The position numbers were made by a program, and so were the translations under genes. Shown in pieces: positions 12,201 through 23,620 of a stretch of DNA of 64,000 bases. Numbering within the stretch: position 1 is the first letter of the stretch; the number at the start of each line of letters is the position of its first letter. A model generated the notes under the pieces. It saw only the letters and a program-made list of their open reading frames with translations. It was not told the origin of the DNA and ran no database searches. Origin of the DNA: Pocillopora verrucosa (lineage: Eukaryota; Cnidaria; Anthozoa; Scleractinia; Pocilloporidae); assembly GCF_036669915.1 (NCBI RefSeq), contig NC_089316.1, forward strand, positions 25,268,493 through 25,332,492, written 5' to 3'.

Positions 12201-15200
12201 AATTCATTGATTAACTAAATGACTGTCTGCCTGACCGACTGACCAACTAATCGACTGACAGATTTTAAAATCTGGAAGATTGACTGAAAGATTGGCAAAC
12301 GTGACCAATTGATTCATTGTTTAACCCCTTATTTGTTTTTGTTTGGTTCATTTAGAGGCGTTGTATTCGGGCTTTTTACAGAAATCTTGACTCTAAGAGG
12401 AAGGAGGACATTCAGGTAATGCAGTTTAATAATGATATTGGTTTTTCCAGAATAGAAGACACAGGAATTGCGTAAAATTATGTTGTAGCCAGTAGCAAAA
12501 AAGATAGCGAGGCACAAAACCGCGATGCAATACGTTACAGAAGGGTTCCAAGCTACGTAAGTAAACCAACCCGTACAATCCACTGCTATAGGCTGCCTGA
12601 GAACTCGAATGAAATCCGAATCATCGGGCGTGCAGCCATATACATGTCCCGTATTTAAAGTTTGTATCTAAAGTATCTAAAGATTTCGCAACATTAAAAA
12701 TTCGCCTCTAACTGGATTTAACCCTTTAGCTCCCATGAGTGATCAAGACAGAATTTCTCCTTACAATATCAATACAATATCAAGCAGACAAGCAAATAGA
12801 GTAAAGAACAATATTTATTAGGGAAATATTACTTGATCCAGTACCAAATTCTCTGAACTAGCATCACAAGAATTATGTAGCAGACAGTAAGGGGAATTAC
12901 AAATGAGATCTTGGAAGTTCGAGTGTTCATGTAGTTTACCCCATCTGGAAGATTTTACTCTGTCAAAAACTAATGGCTCGTTACAACCTTTAAAACTTCG
13001 AGGGCAAAATTTACTGCAATGATGAAAATGAAAGATAACTTTTTAAACCTCTCTAGGTATATATCTGCAAATAACTCTCCTTCGATTCCTATAAACAGGC
13101 CGCGTTCTCTTTACTCAAAAATGTAACGTCGTCCAGTACAAAGTATGACGCGATGTTCTCCGCATTGGCTCTTGAGGACTTCCTGTGGAGACACAGTCAA
13201 GCACATTTGAACACTACAGTTACCAACATTTCCTTCTCAAGCGAAGTCGCAGGTAAACCTTTTGAAGAAAATTATGATGAAAATAAAAAAGAAAACAATA
13301 ACAAAAATAATAAAGTAAGTTCACGGCCCCACTCAATATCCACGCAGGCTTGTCCCTTGGCTATTTTTTTTACTTCCACTTTGAATAATTTAGTCACTTA
13401 ACCCATTCCTTGTTCCAAATAGGTAGTGTTACTTAATTTATAAAATAAATTCTACAAAATGATGTCCTCCTTCTTACCTAATATTAATGAAAATTAATTA
13501 TTGGAAAATTTTACTGGATAAGTCTTACTTTAAGCTGAGACAAGACCAATCGCACTCAAGCAGAAAGAAAGGAGATATATGGGGCTTAATATTCTTCTAT
13601 CGGACTGAATCGACACCATAAAAACACGTATATCTAAATAGTCTTGAGACTACATTGATTTCTTTTTTTTTTCCTTTGTAACCCTTAATCGTAGATGTTT
13701 TTGCCAGTCGCCTTCACCGGGACAGGGGCAAAAAATTTCGTTTTGCTGATCCCAAAAACGAAAACTTCGTGGAAATTTCATATCGAAACACCGACGAGAA
13801 TGGTGAGTATGTTAAGGCGTAATCTCACTCAGTAATATCTGAACCCATGATTAACATTATTTTGTTATCCAATGGCAGTAATATCATGGCGGAAGAGATA
13901 GCTCGAGAAATAAATGTGAAGAAAAGAGAAGGAAAAAAAACAAAACAAAAAAAAAAAAACACAGACTTATCTTTGAAATCGAGGCGCAAACAATTCTATG
14001 GTGCAGTTCTTCCAAACATAGAATAAGACACGAGAGGAAGTAAACAAAATATCTTCGACCATATTTGAAAACATTTTAACACATCATTGGAGGGGGAAGG
14101 GGGGAAAGGATCAGTCGTTGCCTACAAAGAGTAAAGGAGGGGAGGGGGGCGAACTATAGACAATCGACTGCCAATCAACCCCAGTGAGGGGGGATCAGCT
14201 TATCGAGACACAATCAAAACCCTCTGACAGCTCCCACGCCAGCAAATAAATATTGAACGCTATCTTAGTTATCTTTTCATTCAATTTAATTCCATCAAGG
14301 CTCAATGGTTGTAGGAGTAATGTACAAAAATCTTACCGAGTTGTTTACATCAGACAAGAACACTAGAGGAACCAACAAAATAAGGTTTGTATTTCAGCAG
14401 CAAGAAAATCAAATACGTTTGTTAAATCAAAGTATAAAGACTGCTGTAAAAATAAATAAATAAAGAAAAAACTAAATTATACAACATCCTTCACGTGTAT
14501 GGCGAAGATAATGATTACATCCAAACCTACCTCATGGTTTTAAATTATTGTCTCTTTTCAAAAACCAAGGCTCAGAAGTAGAGGTGAGCAAGCATTGACA
14601 ACTTTTGCAAGAGATTTTAATACATTTTACATATTTTTTTTGTTTTGAATAAATGTATTCACATATTTGTTTGCTTCGAAGCTATTTAAAATTTCATTCA
14701 GTATTTTTTGTTGTTTTTGTTTCAGGGTGCTGAACTCCATAATCATGTCCGTTGAAATGTACCCTGAGCCTGCAGATATACTGCTGGAGAACATCACCTT
14801 GGTTTTTAAACACATAAAGGTATGTACATCACCTTTACAATGAAAGAAATTCACATCCACCCTTTTACACCTTGTTAAATCTGTAGCTTTCTCCATAACA
14901 GTTTGCCTGACACTCGAAACGTTAGCTCTGTAATCTCTCTACGGTGGGCAATTCACGGTATCAACTCAGCTAATAACGCTCAACCATCTCATGATTTTAA
15001 GCTTGTGTATAAGATCTTAGATTTTAAACTTTATATTTCCCATGAAGAGATTATAGACTGAGTTTAAACTTCTTCTTGATTCGTTCTTTTTAAATTCATT
15101 TCAGGCCGGTGGAAAAAGCAGAGAGTGTGTATTCTGGGACATGTTTGGAGATGGGTAAGGCTCGCTCTTTTCGGACGAAATCTACTTCTTGCACAACATG

Positions 15201-18200
15201 TATTATGCTGGCCATTTAGACAGCTCTGTTAGATTCTATACCCTGGAACTAAACCACATAAATTTTCTTTTATTTTTTGTATAAAGTCCCGTGGATTGGT
15301 CAGCGCAAGGATGTTTCACCAGAATTATGAGCGAATCCCAAACGGAATGCAAGTGCAACCATTTAACTCACTTTGCTGTTCTAATGGATATCACCGAAAG
15401 TATTGATGAAAGTAATGCAGGGGATACAAAGGTATAAGTTTCATTTAGTGTTCTTTCTATGGTGTATAATTGTATCAGTTGGCAGCACGTATCATTTGAA
15501 GTTCATATTCTAATAAAACAAGGTACTTACGGAGAAAATGCATTTGTAGTGTAAGTACTTAAAAAAGCTTTGCTGGACAATCCGTTCGCTTGGCTAACAT
15601 AAAGTGTTTCAAAAACATTAAGCTAGGGGTACTCTGGCTTGAAAGAAAGAATACACCTAACACTATGTTGGGTCGATTGTACTCAGATCCCATATCCTAA
15701 AGGCGCACATTTTTGGTTACAATCGGCCACAAGAAGGCAGATAGTAACATAAAGTGTTTCCAAAACAGTCACTTAGGAGTACTGTGGCTTGAAAGAGAGA
15801 ATACACCTAAAAACGTGTTGGGTCAATTGCACTCAGATTCCATATCCCAAAGGCGCGCATTTTTGGCTACAACCTGCCACAGGAAGGCAGATAGTAACAT
15901 AAAGTGTTTCCAAAACAGTCAGCTAAGAGTAATGTGGCTTTACAGAGAGAATACACCTAAAAATTTGTTGGGTCAATTGCACTAAGATTCCATATCCCAA
16001 GGGTGCGCATTTTTGGTTACTATCAGCCACAAGAAGGCGGGTTCATATGACACCCTAATTCCTATGGGCATGGAACATTCATTAAATCATTAGTTTCCCT
16101 TAAAGTACCCCAGAAGTTCAGGAGTATGGTTTTACGCCAAAGAGGTCCATGTAAAATGAAGGTAATACATTTCAATTGACTTCAAAGGAAAATGACAAGA
16201 TACTGACAGTTCTTACACACGTGGGGATGGCTTTATCGCTGGCTGGAGTTTCTATAACAATAATCAGTTATATACGGCTAACGTAAGTCCACTTCATTCA
16301 AATGCTATAACTTGGGTGTTTAAAAAATTGCTTGAGGTATTGGTCAATGTAGCATGAAGGATGTGATCTTTTTTATTGTGTCGTCTGATAGTCCAGGTGA
16401 GAGTAGAGAACCTTCTGGTCAGCAAAGACTGACGTCTCGTCAACCTCAATAAACTTGGGAGGTAGGGTAACCTGACGGTGGTTTCAGACATTCTGTTGGT
16501 CGAATTTATTTAAACTGAGACAAAGTAACCCACAAAGTTAAAAAGAAAGTCAGCTGTGAAATGTGCACAAGGTAGACAGAGAGTTAAGGGCCAAGGACAT
16601 CACCACCACATTAAATATGAATTTATTGACTAAAAACGCTTCGGGAGGTAAGTTTTCTCTTTCTTGACTTCCTCAGTTGAATCTTCTTCCTTTTGGTTTT
16701 CATATTTCTTTACACGTCTATTTGTTTGGGCTTCTGTAGAGACAGGCAAGCACCCCTGTTCCATAGTCGGGTGGGACTAACATCTTGCATTGGAGCTGGA
16801 CACATTGTCTTTTTTGCTGGGATTGTTGCCACAGAAAACAAGGTGAGAGTTGGAGCAGAATTCTTTACATCTTTATCCTTCAGTGTTATTTGTTTAGATA
16901 AATTTGTCTGAGCTGTTTCTTTTTCTGATGATTGCTCGCTTATCAGTACATCAGCCAACTGATGATGATTCCTTATAGGCTGCCTGTGTTACAATTGCTG
17001 CTCTCATGCAGTACTTCTTGATGGCAGCTTTCTGCTGGATGCTTGTTGAAGGAGCTTACATTTACTTATTTGTGGTAAAGGTGTACAACGTCAACGATAA
17101 AATCGGCCGCTTTCATGGTCTTTGTTGGGGTAAGGAAAGCTACTTCTTGAGATGTGAACACTAAATCCCGTTGAAAACTAGGCCACTAAGGTAAATCGAA
17201 TAAAGCAAAGCAATTATCGACCGAAAAGGATTTGCGGCTAACGATGTGTTAATACCAAAATTCGGATTGGCCATCAGCACTTACCAGAAAAGTCTTGAAG
17301 AATAGTTACTACTTTTGTCAGTATGACAAAGCGAAAGCAATTACGATGGACCATTTGTAAAAGTAGATATTATAGCCGTCAAATCTATCTAGTATTTGTA
17401 ATTGTCAACAATGCTTATTTTTATTCGTTGCGCTTTTTTGCTAAAGGACTTCCTGCGGTCATGGTTACTGCATCTCTGGGTATTGTTGCAGGAAAAGATG
17501 GAATCGAAAATTATGTCAGTGATCAGTAGTAAGTTTGAATGTTTACCTATTAAATCCTCTCTATGGACCCGGAAGTATCGCAGCGGACATGTGACTTGGT
17601 AGCTGCCAGAACGGGGAGAACTTAAGGGAAGGGGTGTGAGCTCCCCTCTAGCAATCTTCCTCACCTCGTATGTGTGGATCGAAACTAAGTCGTCTATCTT
17701 TTTTTCTTTCTTCTGAAATGAGTTGGCGTTTCTTTCTCTTCAATTTCCCTTGTTTTGTTAATTAATATATTCATCCATCCATTTTTTCCTGTTTTTTCCA
17801 AACTCCCAGCTGCTGGATATCTTCAAGAAACAAAATCATCTGGATATTTGTTTCCTTTGTTGGACTAATTGAATTTGTATGTGATGAAACTTCTTTTTAA
17901 CATAAATTTCGCACTTCTCACATGCAACTTATCTCTTAGCACTTCATCTCCTCCAGCTCATAAACCTAATCAAATCTAAATTTTTTTTATATATATATAT
18001 AAATATATATAAAGGAGAGACAGATGGGAGGAATCCATTTATCCATCCACTACACCACAAACATCAATAGTTAATAAAGCGCCTTGAGAATGAATTTATA
18101 TCCACAAAGCCATATAATAGCGGATGGCTTTGGAACTTAAGCTATTTGACCTATTTTTCAAAATATACTCCAGTTACTTTCCATACTCTTGCGCCAAAAC

Positions 18201-19754
18201 ATTTCTTATTGAAAATCCTATTTAGTAGAGTCGGCATCACTCTTAGCTGCCGCCCCTTTTTCCCGCTTCTGTCCTATTTTTTTCTCATATTTTATACCAT
18301 TCCTGATGGACAATATACAAAAATTAAACTACTTATATTCCTATTATTGCTTGTAAAGATTAATATAGCGATTCTCGTGCGAGTAATCAAGGAAGTTACT
18401 ACAATCCAACAAGTGAAAGACAACCAGAGTGAGCAGATCAGGTAGGATGAACATTTCCCTCTTCCTATGAATCACACGATCCTCTCAACATAGCTGTTCC
18501 CAGAAGAATGCCAGATACTTGTCACAAATGAACTTCATAATGGTATAGCACATTATTGAGTACTGTAGCTCCGTTGTTGGACGTCCGAGTGCGAAATCCG
18601 ACGGTCTGGGGTTTGTTTCCCTGAGGAATCGAGTTTTCAGGTTGAATACAAATCTCTTTTTCTCCTTCAGGGTTGGTGTTCGAGCATGCGTGGTGTTGAC
18701 TCCGTTGCTTGGAGTTACGTGGCTGATTGGTTTCTTGTCGCCGTTGCACATTGCGTTTTCTTACATGTTTGTCATGCTAAACTCTACACAGGTAAAGTAC
18801 AAAGCTAAGGGCTGATACGCCTGAGGTGCTACTTCTAGAGGAATGTTAAGGCGTATTTCCAAGAAGATGATTATCAAACTTTCAAAATGAGTAAGGTGTA
18901 ACTCAGATTAACTTTCTGATTCAGAAACTTTTAAAGTTAATGTTAAGCACAGAGAGAACTTAAAGCGAGAAAATTAGTTAAATTAGGTTGTGATGGCCTA
19001 TCTCTAAAACTATAGACCTGCTAAAACCTCTGAAGTACCAAGATGCCATTAATTCTTAGCCGATAGCCGATAGAAAAGAATGACTGAAAATAAAAAGAAG
19101 TGTGGGACCGTTAATTTTACGAGAAGACTCTTTATTCATGATGAAAAAAACAGAAAAATAACCCTTTAACTCCCATGAGTGATCAAGACAGAATTTTTCC
19201 TTACAATATTAATACAGTATCAAGCAGACAGGTCATGAGAATGAAGAAAAACATTAATTAGGGTATTACTAGTTGATTCAATACCAAATTCTCCAAACTA
19301 AAATCACAAGCACTATATAGCAGAGAGTAAGGATAATTACCAATGAGATTTGGGAGTTAAAGGGTTAATGTTCCTTTGACGTTTTTCTCACCAACAAGTT
19401 TTTTTTTTTTCAATTAACTATTTATTTAATTGTCTGCTTATCTATTTACTGGCCTCCTTTTTTCGGCAGGGCTTCTCGATTTTCTTCTTTCACTGCTTGA
19501 GAAATAGTGAGGTATGGATAAATTTGAGTGTTCATAATCTGCACGTCTTCAACAGGAAAAAAATGTTTGCTAGCGAAAGGAAAGTATCTAATTAGTGCCT
19601 CACATTCCTCACTTAGATAAGAGAACGTTTCAAAAGAAGACTTCGACAAGCACGGCCCTCTCGGCTACACAAAATTAAACCCCAAATGGGAGAGGCAAAG
19701 TCTGTGAAGCCAGTCGGAGTCGAGATAGATGCTCAAACTTCAGAGTTACAATGA
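9219..19754 (+). CDS. Adhesion GPCR B1 (complete, 18 exons, 642 aa)
   Basis: Exons: 9219-9282, 10883-11191, 12076-12113, 13099-13252, 13695-13802, 14300-14384, 14726-14819, 15105-15154, 15287-15431, 16188-16282, 16740-16842, 16979-17129, 17447-17528, 17810-17876, 18359-18441, 18671-18791, 19470-19511, 19617-19754. All phases match with no internal stop. The start gives a signal peptide ([17 protein letters not shown], residues 1-17). Residues 22-124 are a module with nine cysteines (DACSHWCC core); 138-300 are GAIN; the GPS ends [13 protein letters not shown] with cleavage expected at L327/T328. Seven helices follow (WMLVEG in TM3, [10 protein letters not shown] in TM6, FHCLRNSE in TM7). The 45-residue tail is basic at first ([13 protein letters not shown]) and ends at TGA 19752. 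A second ATG follows the first directly, so the start is uncertain by one codon. Expected at the cell surface; ligand and G protein unknown. Confidence 0.92.
10883..11191 (+). other. Cys-rich ectodomain exon of B1
   Basis: One 309-bp exon codes nearly the whole N-terminal module: C-x3-[18 protein letters not shown] and TGC, then a hydrophobic-aromatic segment ([12 protein letters not shown]). The same layout occurs in A2/A3 (SNWC core, [14 protein letters not shown] end), so A and B probably share one divergent module. I cannot match it to a named domain with confidence; its end vaguely recalls the D8C/uromodulin-type Cys module. B2 has Tyr in place of the ninth Cys. Confidence 0.6.
12718..12928. 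mobile_element. TTAA-ended MITE, first copy in B1
   Basis: Starts TTAACCCTTTAGCTCCCATG and ends in a degraded inverted end (TTGGAAGTTCGAG). The interior (GTGATCAAGACAGAATTTC...) matches the better-kept copy at 19158-19368. TTAA ends with inverted repeats suggest a piggyBac-type non-autonomous element. I recognise this sequence as very common in stony corals. Located in B1 intron 3. Confidence 0.75.
13930..13965 (+). repeat. A-rich microsatellite in B1 intron
   Basis: Run of A interrupted by single C bases after the exon ending at 13802. Length differs from the copy-2 equivalent near 44090-44113. Confidence 0.7.
15601..16044 (+). repeat. 150-bp tandem repeat, three copies, GPS-TM1 intron of B1
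   Basis: AAAGTGTTTC recurs at 15601, 15751 and 15901, and the following text (extra landmarks: AATACACCTAA, TTGGGTCAATTG, GCGCATTTTTGG, CACAAGAAGGC) repeats each time with mismatches. The unit is close to 150 bp. Two units read open in one frame (15713-15985), which is expected by chance from a 150-bp period divisible by three; there is no other coding evidence. In B2 the array is shorter. Confidence 0.9.
19158..19368. mobile_element. TTAA-ended MITE, second copy in B1
   Basis: Good inverted ends: AACCCTTTAACTCCCATGAG at the left and TGGGAGTTAAAGGGTTAA at the right, about 211 bp apart. It lies in the intron before the TM7 exon. The element at 12718-12928 is a relative, and both are mirrored in B2. 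Confidence 0.85.
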
Positions 19755-20968
19755 ACCATGATATATGCACTTGGAGATTTCTAAGTAGATACTGAACTTA
19801 AGTTTACCTTTGACTAAAACCATGGAGAAATTCACCATCCCCACAGATTGTCAGCGGCTCAATTTAGTTATCGTCTTCCAGAGGATCCCACAGTTTTAAG
19901 AGGGTATTAGTCGTCGCCATAGGAAAAAAAAAATTGATTGACATCGAGGGAGGGTAATTTCACAGAGTCTTATGGAGGGGTGTGGCAACCAAAATCGTTC
20001 CAACCCCCCTCAACACAGCGCAGTATCATGCTCAAAATCGGACAGTGGTATAGGAGAGATTACGAGTCATGTCTGTAAAACTGGACAATGCACATCAGCT
20101 GAAATTATAGCATTATAAGTTCTTTTTGCTGAAGTGTATTTTTTCGCAAGTTTAGTCATAGTCGTGATAAATTGGTTCCATTACTTTCGGTTGTCCAATG
20201 TTCAGCAATCGTTTAAGCTGTTTACTAATTAAATGCACCCCTGCTTCGCAATTATTCGATTTTGTTTATAACTCGTGTGATTATAACCCAGACGGGATCA
20301 CAATCATCCTCGTTATCATTAGAAATTTCGCAAGTGCTTAGGAGTCCAGTTCTACTCTCGAACGGAGACATACAAAAGTTTAGTCTTAGTGCGGTAAATC
20401 GTCAAATCGTCCTAAACAAGAATGCCGACTTATCTCATAAATCTCATTCGCAATTTCTCTCTACCGTCTGCTATACAACTCTCAAGTCGTTGGTTTGGAG
20501 ACTTAGGTATTGAATCAACTAATTATCCTTTCATTGAAATTTTCTTCATTTTCCTTTCTTAATTTATCTAAATACTGTATTGGTATTGTTAGGAGAAGTT
20601 ATTTCTTGGTCAGTGGTGCGAGTCAGAGGGTAACTGCTGTACCTGAGAAATTTTTTCAGCCAATTTAAGCTTCGTGCTCTACTTTTTCGACTTTTTTTGG
20701 AGATTTTTTTAATTAAATGTCTTGGTTCATGATATGTGACGATTTCTATATAATTATATGATTAAGTTTTCAAGATTTAGCTCTAAGAGTGAGATGACAG
20801 AAACGCCTTCCAGTTTTTTAAAGTAGTAAATCTTAAGATCTGCAAACAGTCATTAGGCATATGAATTAACTTAGATACAACTGATTTTATTAAGTAGAAC
20901 ACTCAATTCAGTGTGCAGAATGTAACATACAGATGATAACAATTTCATTAGGCTATTACACTTTGGTT

Positions 20969-21113
20969 ATATAACCATGCAGATACAACTGTTGCATGTT
21001 CATCCTTTTTTCATAAACACGTGATAATGCAAATAGAAATTAAAAAGGATAATAAAAATGTTATAACCATGCGATGCAACTGTTGCACGTTCATTATTTT
21101 TTTCATAAACACC
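20969..21113 (+). repeat. Direct repeat of ~55 bp
   Basis: ATAACCATGCAGATACAACT...TTCATAAACAC at about 20969-21021 is repeated with changes at about 21061-21113 (ATAACCATGCGATGCAACTG...TTCATAAACAC). Both members are kept in copy 2 (50935-51078). Confidence 0.75.
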
Positions 21114-22734
21114 ATTATGATTCAAATAATCTAAAAAACAAATTATCTTAGCTGCTAGCAAAGCGAATGGGCTAGAGAAAACGAGAAGAGACGGGAAACA
21201 CCTCTTGGGCACCCCAGGACCTCACCATCCTTATTTCCTCACTCGCTTCCTTTTAAAACTTAAAATTGACCATCGCATTAAAAAAAGGAATACATTTCTA
21301 AACATCAGTACCATGTGGGAATTCTGAATATAAGAACATAGAAACAAAATGGGAGGAAGGGGAGGGAGGGGTGGTACTATCACAGGTCTTTAATATGAGC
21401 TAGGTTTTAACTAAAGAGCGTGTCCACGAGAGCACCAGACAATCGTGCTATACGTCATCTCACCGATTTCAATGAAAATAAGTCAGTTGAAAGGGTCTAC
21501 CCCAAAACTCAAAAAGAAAAACTGGTTTCTGTTTTGGTTTTTTCAGGGGGAGAGATAGAAACCCCCCCCCCCCGATTTTTCTTGGTTTTCACCAAGAAAA
21601 TCGTTTCAAAATAGGTAAAATGTATGAAGCTCTCACTGCGATGGTATTTAATCAATTACTCTGAGAGTTTGCACATATATTTTTACATCCTTAGTTAATG
21701 TCCGCCACAAGTATCAGTCAAATTGATTGTCGGCTTGTCAATCAACAGTGGCAAATATACGACTGTGTTTTTAGACTTTTCGATTCATCCAAATATTTGA
21801 CAACTTTGAGGTCAAATATCTCCCGTTGCCAGAAAGCTACAACACTAATCTTAATTATAATTTATAACCCATTACTTCATCTCTGAAAACCATGAAAAAA
21901 ATCATTGGGCACTACCTTATTTTCGTGGATACCTTTTAAAATCTGCGACTGTGACAAGTTTCTCTCAACTACACCTGTAACGCAATTCTTGCTCTAAATA
22001 AACCTACATTTTTTAGCTCTTTATACAAGATGATTGATCAAGAGAGGTGAAAAATGTGAAAACTTTCGAGATTTTTTGTATGAATGGAAAATTTCACGCT
22101 TAGAGAGATGCATGTAGGTGAAAAATCAATGGGAAAATGGTAGCGTTTCTTTCTTTAGTCTTTTATTACTTTGAAGATTTGCTAAAACCAGCAGATATAG
22201 CTTTTGTACGGCACAAAACATTCATTGTTTATCATTATCATTGCTCATTTTAGGAGATTTTAAAGTCACATGCTGCATGTTGGTTGATATCACTACAAGT
22301 TCCAGTGTGCTACAACTTCGGCTTCTACAGACGAGAAATTCTGCACTCTCTCTTGAGAGGAAATATCAATAGTTATATCAGACTAAAAACTGTGCTTCTA
22401 GCCCTAACTTATATATGTCAGTCCTTTCTCTTAACCTAATATTGATAAAGTTCGCAGGAAGATAGAATATGGACATAAACAAAACACCTTCAATAACATA
22501 AGTGGGCTGTTGGAGACCTCAAAGTTCGTAGGGTCTATTTTATCACCTGGGATTAATCCTCTATTGTTGAGGGTAGTTATACGGGAACGAGGGAAAAATC
22601 CCTGAATTTTGCTTTTAAGGTGTAATGAAGTATTTTGTCGAATACGAGTTGTAAATAAAGAACTTAAGCAAAACTACGCGAGAGCAACGTAGCATGAGTA
22701 GCTACGAATATCAAAATGAATTTACTTTAGGTGT

Positions 22735-22770
22735 TGTAAAGTAACAATAGCTTGCTATTGTTACTTTACA
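22735..22770. repeat. Perfect 16-bp stem hairpin
   Basis: TGTAAAGTAACAATAG (22735-22750) and CTATTGTTACTTTACA (22755-22770) are exact inverted copies around a four-base CTTG loop. It lies near the right edge of a 540-bp segment that copy 2 lacks. It could be a palindrome left by a mobile element or a fragile site behind the deletion; no gene context supports a terminator. Confidence 0.85.
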
Positions 22771-23620
22771 CAGCTGATTAGACCTTAAAGTTAACAAATT
22801 CTTTACAACTTACGATTCACTCCAATAACGATGAGCTAAATACCTTTACTTCCTTCTTTAATTACATGTTGCAGTTCTCAAAATCTCCAGCCAGTTTGGA
22901 TAAATTAAATTCTTTGCCATCTTATAGGCCTCACTTATTTTCTGCAGTGTATGGTGGGTTTAAAGGAGCGTTTACATGTTGCGTGTTTCCAAATCCGTTT
23001 AAATCTAGAATTCATTCGCCTTTCAGTATTTTAAGCTCTGCCCAAAAGAACGGTAAAGTTACGATATTATTGTACAAGGGATAAACCATTCCCCACACCA
23101 AGCGAAAAGTCTTGGATTCAAGCCCTAGCACTAGCAATATTTTTTTTAATATATACTTTTCATTCTCTGATGACAGTGAAACAAATTAAGTCGTTTTTTT
23201 ATTTTATTTCAGTTTTTTTCTCTAAGAGCACGGTAACGAATCATGCATTCTGATTGCTTCTTGGTGCCGTCCGCATTTTTTTTTTATCACTGCCCACGTG
23301 AGTCGTGGGTCGCCGAGTACATCCCTAGCTTCGATACTATTTTCATGAATATAACTTGTTTTTCCGGCTGAACATATTTTCAAGCAAATTATTTTCAAGC
23401 AATTCAAGCCGATTATTAAATTATTAATCGTCTCTTTTCTCTCTCTCAAATCACTTTGGATGCTAGCGACAACTTGTTTATAAAATGAATTTGTCTTCGT
23501 AAATGTGATATTATAAAATTGGTTGAGACGCGGCCTAAAAACCGTTTCTAATTGGATTGAATCCTTCACCAACTCATAGAGTAAAAACTGTGAGGCATTT
23601 GTTTATAAAAGGCCACTTCC

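Noticed and set aside
13153..13401. Single-frame reading of 82 codons over the B1 GAIN exon
   Set aside because: Only the part to 13252 is exon; the rest is intron read past the donor GTAAAC into Asn/Lys-rich DNA.
15713..15985. 90-codon repeat protein-like frame
   Set aside because: It is the 150-bp tandem repeat read in one frame; a period divisible by three keeps any open frame open.
17990..18012. AT-rich run TATATATATATAAATATATA as a promoter TATA box
   Set aside because: It lies in the TM5 intron of B1, is a simple repeat, and is altered in B2.
20262..20513. 83-codon frame in the B1-A2 spacer, also open at 50228-50479
   Set aside because: No homology recognised, poor start context, and the two copies are so alike that an open frame in both is not independent evidence.
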